From Candidatus Cloacimonadota bacterium (GTDB lineage Bacteria > Cloacimonadota > Cloacimonadia > JGIOTU-2), in NCBI GenBank assembly GCA_030628975.1, contig DAOVPZ010000022.1, positions 1 through 11,180 of the forward strand: a stretch of 11,180 bases of DNA, read 5' to 3'. Positions 8,822 through 11,180 of the stretch are shown in pieces. A program made the position numbers and the translations under genes. Numbering within the stretch: the first letter of the stretch is position 1; every line of letters starts with the position of its first letter. Below the pieces are notes generated by a model. That model was not told the origin of the DNA and searched no databases. It saw only the letters and a program-made list of their open reading frames with translations.

Positions 8822-9511
8822 ATGGAAAACAAAACATACACAGTTAGAGATTTACCAATAGAAGAGCGACCAAGAGAAAGATTGCAAAAAGTTGGTGCAG
8901 ATAATCTTTCCACTCAAGAATTATTGGCATTAATAATTGAGAAAGGTGGCAAAGGACAAACTGTCTTAACTGTTGCCCAGAACCTGCTTGCACACTTTGG
9001 AAATCTTAATAATATGAAAAATGCAAGTATTGAGGAATTGAAAAAAGTAAAGGGCATCGGTTTTGCTACTGCCTGCAAACTGCAAGCTGCCTTCAAATTG
9101 GGTGAAAAAGCAGAATTGCACATTACAAAATTCGGAGAAAAAATTGAGGGACCTGAAAGTGTATTCAAACTTTTGCGAAATGAAATCGGCAATAAAAAGA
9201 AAGAGAGTTTTTATATCCTTTCATTAACTACACGAAATAATTTAATAGGTGTAGATAAAGTATCAACAGGCACATTAAGTGCAAGTTTAGCACACCCAAG
9301 AGAAGTATTTCTGCCAGCGATTAAAAATTCTTCTGCATCTGTAATTATAGTGCATAACCATCCTTCAGGCGACCCTCAGCCATCAGAAGATGATTTGGAA
9401 ATTACCAAAAGATTGGTAGAATCTGGTAAGATTCTGGGAATTGATGTGATTGATCATATTATTGTGGCAAAAAACAACTATTTTAGTTTTAAAGATAAGA
9501 GGTTAATATAA
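8822..9511 (+). CDS. radC: RadC-family JAB/MPN-domain protein
   Basis: This is a full-length (229-residue) UPF0758/RadC protein. The N-terminal half has the family opening (VRDLPIEERPRERL) and a helix-hairpin-helix-like segment around residues 64-90 (SIEELKKVKGIGFATACKL), which suggests DNA binding. The C-terminal half is a JAMM/MPN metalloprotein domain. Glu161 lies in HPREVF, and His178, His180, Ser188 and Asp191 lie in HNHPSGDPQPSEDD, which completes the zinc-binding and catalytic set. RadC was named for DNA repair, but its biochemical role is unsettled, and relatives are frequent on mobile and defence-associated DNA. The ATG at 8822 gives the normal N-terminus, and no Shine-Dalgarno site is seen. 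The next gene begins two bases after the stop, so the pair is almost certainly one transcription unit. Confidence 0.95.
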   Translation: MENKTYTVRDLPIEERPRERLQKVGADNLSTQELLALIIEKGGKGQTVLTVAQNLLAHFGNLNNMKNASIEELKKVKGIGFATACKLQAAFKLGEKAELHITKFGEKIEGPESVFKLLRNEIGNKKKESFYILSLTTRNNLIGVDKVSTGTLSASLAHPREVFLPAIKNSSASVIIVHNHPSGDPQPSEDDLEITKRLVESGKILGIDVIDHIIVAKNNYFSFKDKRLI

Positions 9512-9513
9512 AT

Positions 9514-11034
9514 ATGAAAGAATTACTATACAAGCAAGAAAGTAAGACATTAGAATTCAAAAGAGAATTAAATGATTTTAATAAAGAAAAAGTGCTCCAA
9601 ACAATTATAGCTTTTGCTAATGGGAGTGGTGGAAATTTTGTTTTTGGTGTTGATGACAATAAAAAAATCGTCGGAATAGCACAACCATTTGATTTGGAAG
9701 AGCAATTATCAAATATAGTATTTGATAGTATAAATCCTACTATCCGCATTGATGCAGTATTTATAACAGAACAGAATAAAACAATAGTTGTAATAAAAAC
9801 ACCATTGGGAATTGAAACCCCATATTATCTAAAAAATAAAGGAATGGAACAAGGAACTTATATTAGAGTTGGTTCTACAACCAGACTTGCAAGCAAAGAG
9901 ATAATTAAATCCTTACAATTAAGAGGTGAAAATATCAGTTATGATTCTCAAATTGACTATAGATTTTCAAAAGATGACATTGATTTTCTAAAAATGAAAA
10001 AATTTTTTAAAGAAAAAAAGGATATTGAGATAAAAGAAGATCATCTTTTTATGTTCAATCTTTTAGCAAGGAGTGATAGGAAAATCTATCCAACTGTGGC
10101 AGGAATGTTACTGTTCCCAAAGAAAGAATATATTGAATATGATTATGCAAAGATAAAATGTGCTCATTTTAAAGGAAATACTCCTGATATATTTATTGAT
10201 AAAGCTGAATTTCGTGGAAGTCTTATTAACCAGATTGAAGCAACAATAAAGTTTATCAAATCAAATATAAAACTATCTGCTACAATTGGAGATGTATATA
10301 GAGAAGAAAAATATGAATATCCTCTTCCTGCTTTGCGAGAAGCAATTGTCAATGCAGTAACTCATAGAAATTACCTTTTGAAAGGTCAGGACATCAAAGT
10401 TGCTATTTTTGATAATAGTATTGAGATAAGCAGTCCCGGTGAATTACCTGCTGGATATTCTGTTGAAGATATTGGAAAAATAGATTTCTCTAAATTGCGT
10501 AATATCGTAATCGGCAGAGTATTCTCTGAATTAAAGATTATTGAGCAATGGGGACGAGGTTTTTCTAATATCATTGAATCTTGTAAGCAATATGAAAATA
10601 TAGTTCCAGAATTTAAAGAAGAACTGTTGAAGTTTAAGATTATTTTTTGGAATAAGAAAATAGATAAAAAAGTCGGAGAAAAAGTGGGTAGAAAAGTCGG
10701 TGGTAAGGTCGGAGAAAAGGTGGGTAGAAAGGGTGGTCAGAAAAGGTGGTCAGAAAAGGTGGTCAGAAAAGGTGGTCAGAAAAGGTGGTCAGAATTAACT
10801 GAACGACAGGAAGAAATATTAAATTTAATTGAACAAAATAACAAAATATCAAGAAAGCAATTATCGGACATATTAAATATAAATCCTTCCGCAATCCAAA
10901 AACACATAAATAAACTAAAACAAAAAGGTCTTCTTAAAAGGATAGGACCTGATAAAGGCGGATATTGGGAAGTTATTACTGATACCCAGAAAACTACCCA
11001 GAAAATACCCAGAAACTACCCAGAAAATTTTTGA
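9514..11034 (+). CDS. Schlafen AlbA_2 / GHKL-ATPase / winged-helix regulator with frame-changing repeats
   Basis: Residues about 5-125 form a Schlafen-type AlbA_2 domain (ESKTLEFKREL, AFANGSGGNFVFGVDD, GTYIRVGSTTRLAS), thought to bind nucleic acid. The central part matches the HATPase_c_4/RecG-like region, with ALREAIVNAVTHRNY at 273-287 (Glu276 and Asn280 as the GHKL N-box) and SSPGELPAGY. Residues 387-406 are five VGEK-like tetrapeptides. Residues 407-427 (GGQKRWSEKVVRK and so on) are 13-base DNA units read in three frames in turn. Residues 429-487 are a winged helix-turn-helix ending in LLKRIGPDKGGYW. The ORF then enters a TQKT repeat and stops at 11032-11034. A second winged helix continues in another frame, so this stop probably reflects a frameshift and the intact gene would be longer. 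An AAGAGG sits at 9497-9502, 11 bases before the ATG, a weak ribosome site. Family members are annotated as putative transcriptional regulators; the target is unknown. Confidence 0.88.
   Translation: MKELLYKQESKTLEFKRELNDFNKEKVLQTIIAFANGSGGNFVFGVDDNKKIVGIAQPFDLEEQLSNIVFDSINPTIRIDAVFITEQNKTIVVIKTPLGIETPYYLKNKGMEQGTYIRVGSTTRLASKEIIKSLQLRGENISYDSQIDYRFSKDDIDFLKMKKFFKEKKDIEIKEDHLFMFNLLARSDRKIYPTVAGMLLFPKKEYIEYDYAKIKCAHFKGNTPDIFIDKAEFRGSLINQIEATIKFIKSNIKLSATIGDVYREEKYEYPLPALREAIVNAVTHRNYLLKGQDIKVAIFDNSIEISSPGELPAGYSVEDIGKIDFSKLRNIVIGRVFSELKIIEQWGRGFSNIIESCKQYENIVPEFKEELLKFKIIFWNKKIDKKVGEKVGRKVGGKVGEKVGRKGGQKRWSEKVVRKGGQKRWSELTERQEEILNLIEQNNKISRKQLSDILNINPSAIQKHINKLKQKGLLKRIGPDKGGYWEVITDTQKTTQKIPRNYPENF
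10672..10731 (+). repeat. Five 12-base in-frame repeat units coding VGEK-like tetrapeptides
   Basis: Five diverged units start at 10672, 10684, 10696, 10708 and 10720 and code VGEK, VGRK, VGGK, VGEK and VGRK. The 12-base period keeps frame, giving a basic flexible linker between the ATPase-like domain and the winged helix. The divergence between units suggests this part is older than the adjoining 13-base array. Confidence 0.85.
10732..10796 (+). repeat. 13-base tandem repeat that changes reading frame at each unit
   Basis: GGTGGTCAGAAAA occurs four times exactly (10732-10744, 10745-10757, 10758-10770, 10771-10783), followed by a fifth unit GGTGGTCAGAATT (10784-10796). Successive units are read in the three frames as GGQK, RWSE and KVVRK. 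The unit looks like the older 12-base unit plus one A, later amplified. Exact identity of four units implies recent expansion. With the present count the winged helix is in frame. With one unit fewer the last unit reads into TAA, and with one more it reads into TGA. Confidence 0.92.
10915..10969 (+). repeat. Direct repeat copy 1 (3' half of winged helix 1)
   Basis: These 55 bases match 11126-11180 at 50 of 55 positions with no gap. They code LKQKGLLKRIGPDKGGYW in both copies, so the winged-helix module was duplicated within the gene. Most differences are silent. Confidence 0.9.
10984..11029 (+). repeat. Irregular ACCCAGAAAACT repeat linking the two winged helices
   Basis: The units are ACCCAGAAAACT (10984-10995), ACCCAGAAAAT (10996-11006), ACCCAGAAACT (11007-11017) and ACCCAGAAAATT (11018-11029). 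The lengths 12, 11, 11 and 12 break the 12-base, frame-keeping period. The net change moves translation out of the frame that codes the second winged helix. Confidence 0.8.
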
Positions 11035-11180
11035 AATAATAAAAGGAGAACCCCAAATAACAAGAAGAGAATTAGCAGAACTAATTGGAATAAGTGAAGA
11101 TGGGATTAAATATCATTTGAATAATCTAAAACAAAAAGGCCTTCTTAAAAGAATTGGACCTGATAAAGGTGGGTATTGGG
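11006..11180 (+). pseudogene. Out-of-frame second winged-helix module of the preceding gene (runs off the window)
   Basis: In the frame starting at 11006 the bases read YPETTQKIFEIIKGE and then a second winged helix with RRELAELIGISEDGIKYHL and LLKRIGPDKGGYW, open to the window end. It is shifted by one base from the preceding ORF, whose TGA at 11032-11034 lies inside it. There is no credible start codon in this frame, so it can be translated only if the upstream frame is restored. One extra A in the AAAA at 11002-11005 (before TACCCAGAA), or two bases missing from the 12-base repeat, would explain it. It is best read as the displaced 3' end of the same gene. A sequencing or assembly indel is an alternative. 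Confidence 0.8.
11126..11180 (+). repeat. Direct repeat copy 2 (3' half of winged helix 2)
   Basis: This is the partner of 10915-10969, offset by 211 bases. Because 211 is not a multiple of 3, the two modules cannot be read in one frame as the sequence stands. The copy continues beyond the window. Confidence 0.9.

Noticed and set aside
11002..11005. Programmed ribosomal or transcriptional slippage joining the two winged helices
   Set aside because: The run is only four A's with no slippery heptamer or clear downstream structure. A mutation or sequence error is simpler, though slippage is not excluded.
9514..11034. RecG helicase
   Set aside because: The match is to the AlbA_2 plus GHKL-like proteins often mislabelled as RecG; no helicase motifs (Walker A or DEAD-type box) are present.

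Overview
The window is strongly AT-rich, densely coded and entirely on the + strand. A gingipain-type (C25) protease with a FlgD-like C-terminal sorting-type domain sits directly beside a PorV/PorQ-family outer-membrane protein. Shine-Dalgarno sites are mostly absent, and calcium-loop outer-membrane proteins are present. This points to a Gram-negative bacterium of the Fibrobacteres-Chlorobi-Bacteroidetes superphylum or an allied candidate phylum (Cloacimonadota-like is my best guess). The phylum is an inference from gene content, not from a marker gene.

Layout. Positions 2-880 hold the 3' end of an outer-membrane beta-barrel protein with thrombospondin-type-3-like calcium repeats. Positions 881-977 are an intergenic patch of short direct and inverted GGTTGAACT/ATTCAACT repeats. 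Then comes a tight three-gene run: purD (978-2261), a 1796-residue C25 protease (2265-7655) and a PorV/PorQ-family protein (7652-8686, ATGA overlap). The last two look like a secreted substrate and an outer-membrane partner of a type IX-like secretion route. A 135-base gap with at most a weak promoter separates this from radC (8822-9511). Two bases further on lies a Schlafen AlbA_2/GHKL-ATPase/winged-helix regulator (9514-11034), which runs into the window end in a broken state.

The most unusual part is the 3' end of the last gene. Its linker changes from in-frame 12-base units (VGEK-like) to a 13-base unit repeated four times exactly plus one degenerate copy. Because 13 is not a multiple of 3, gain or loss of one unit would put a TAA or TGA at the end of the array and delete the winged-helix domain. 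Downstream, a second TQKT-coding repeat has lost register, so a second, nearly duplicate winged-helix module (about 11018-11180) lies in another frame. The gene therefore looks like a contingency-type or rapidly decaying regulator. Other points of interest are a 16-base perfect GC-rich palindrome inside purD, coding for a PPAGG insert, and the repeat patch upstream of purD.
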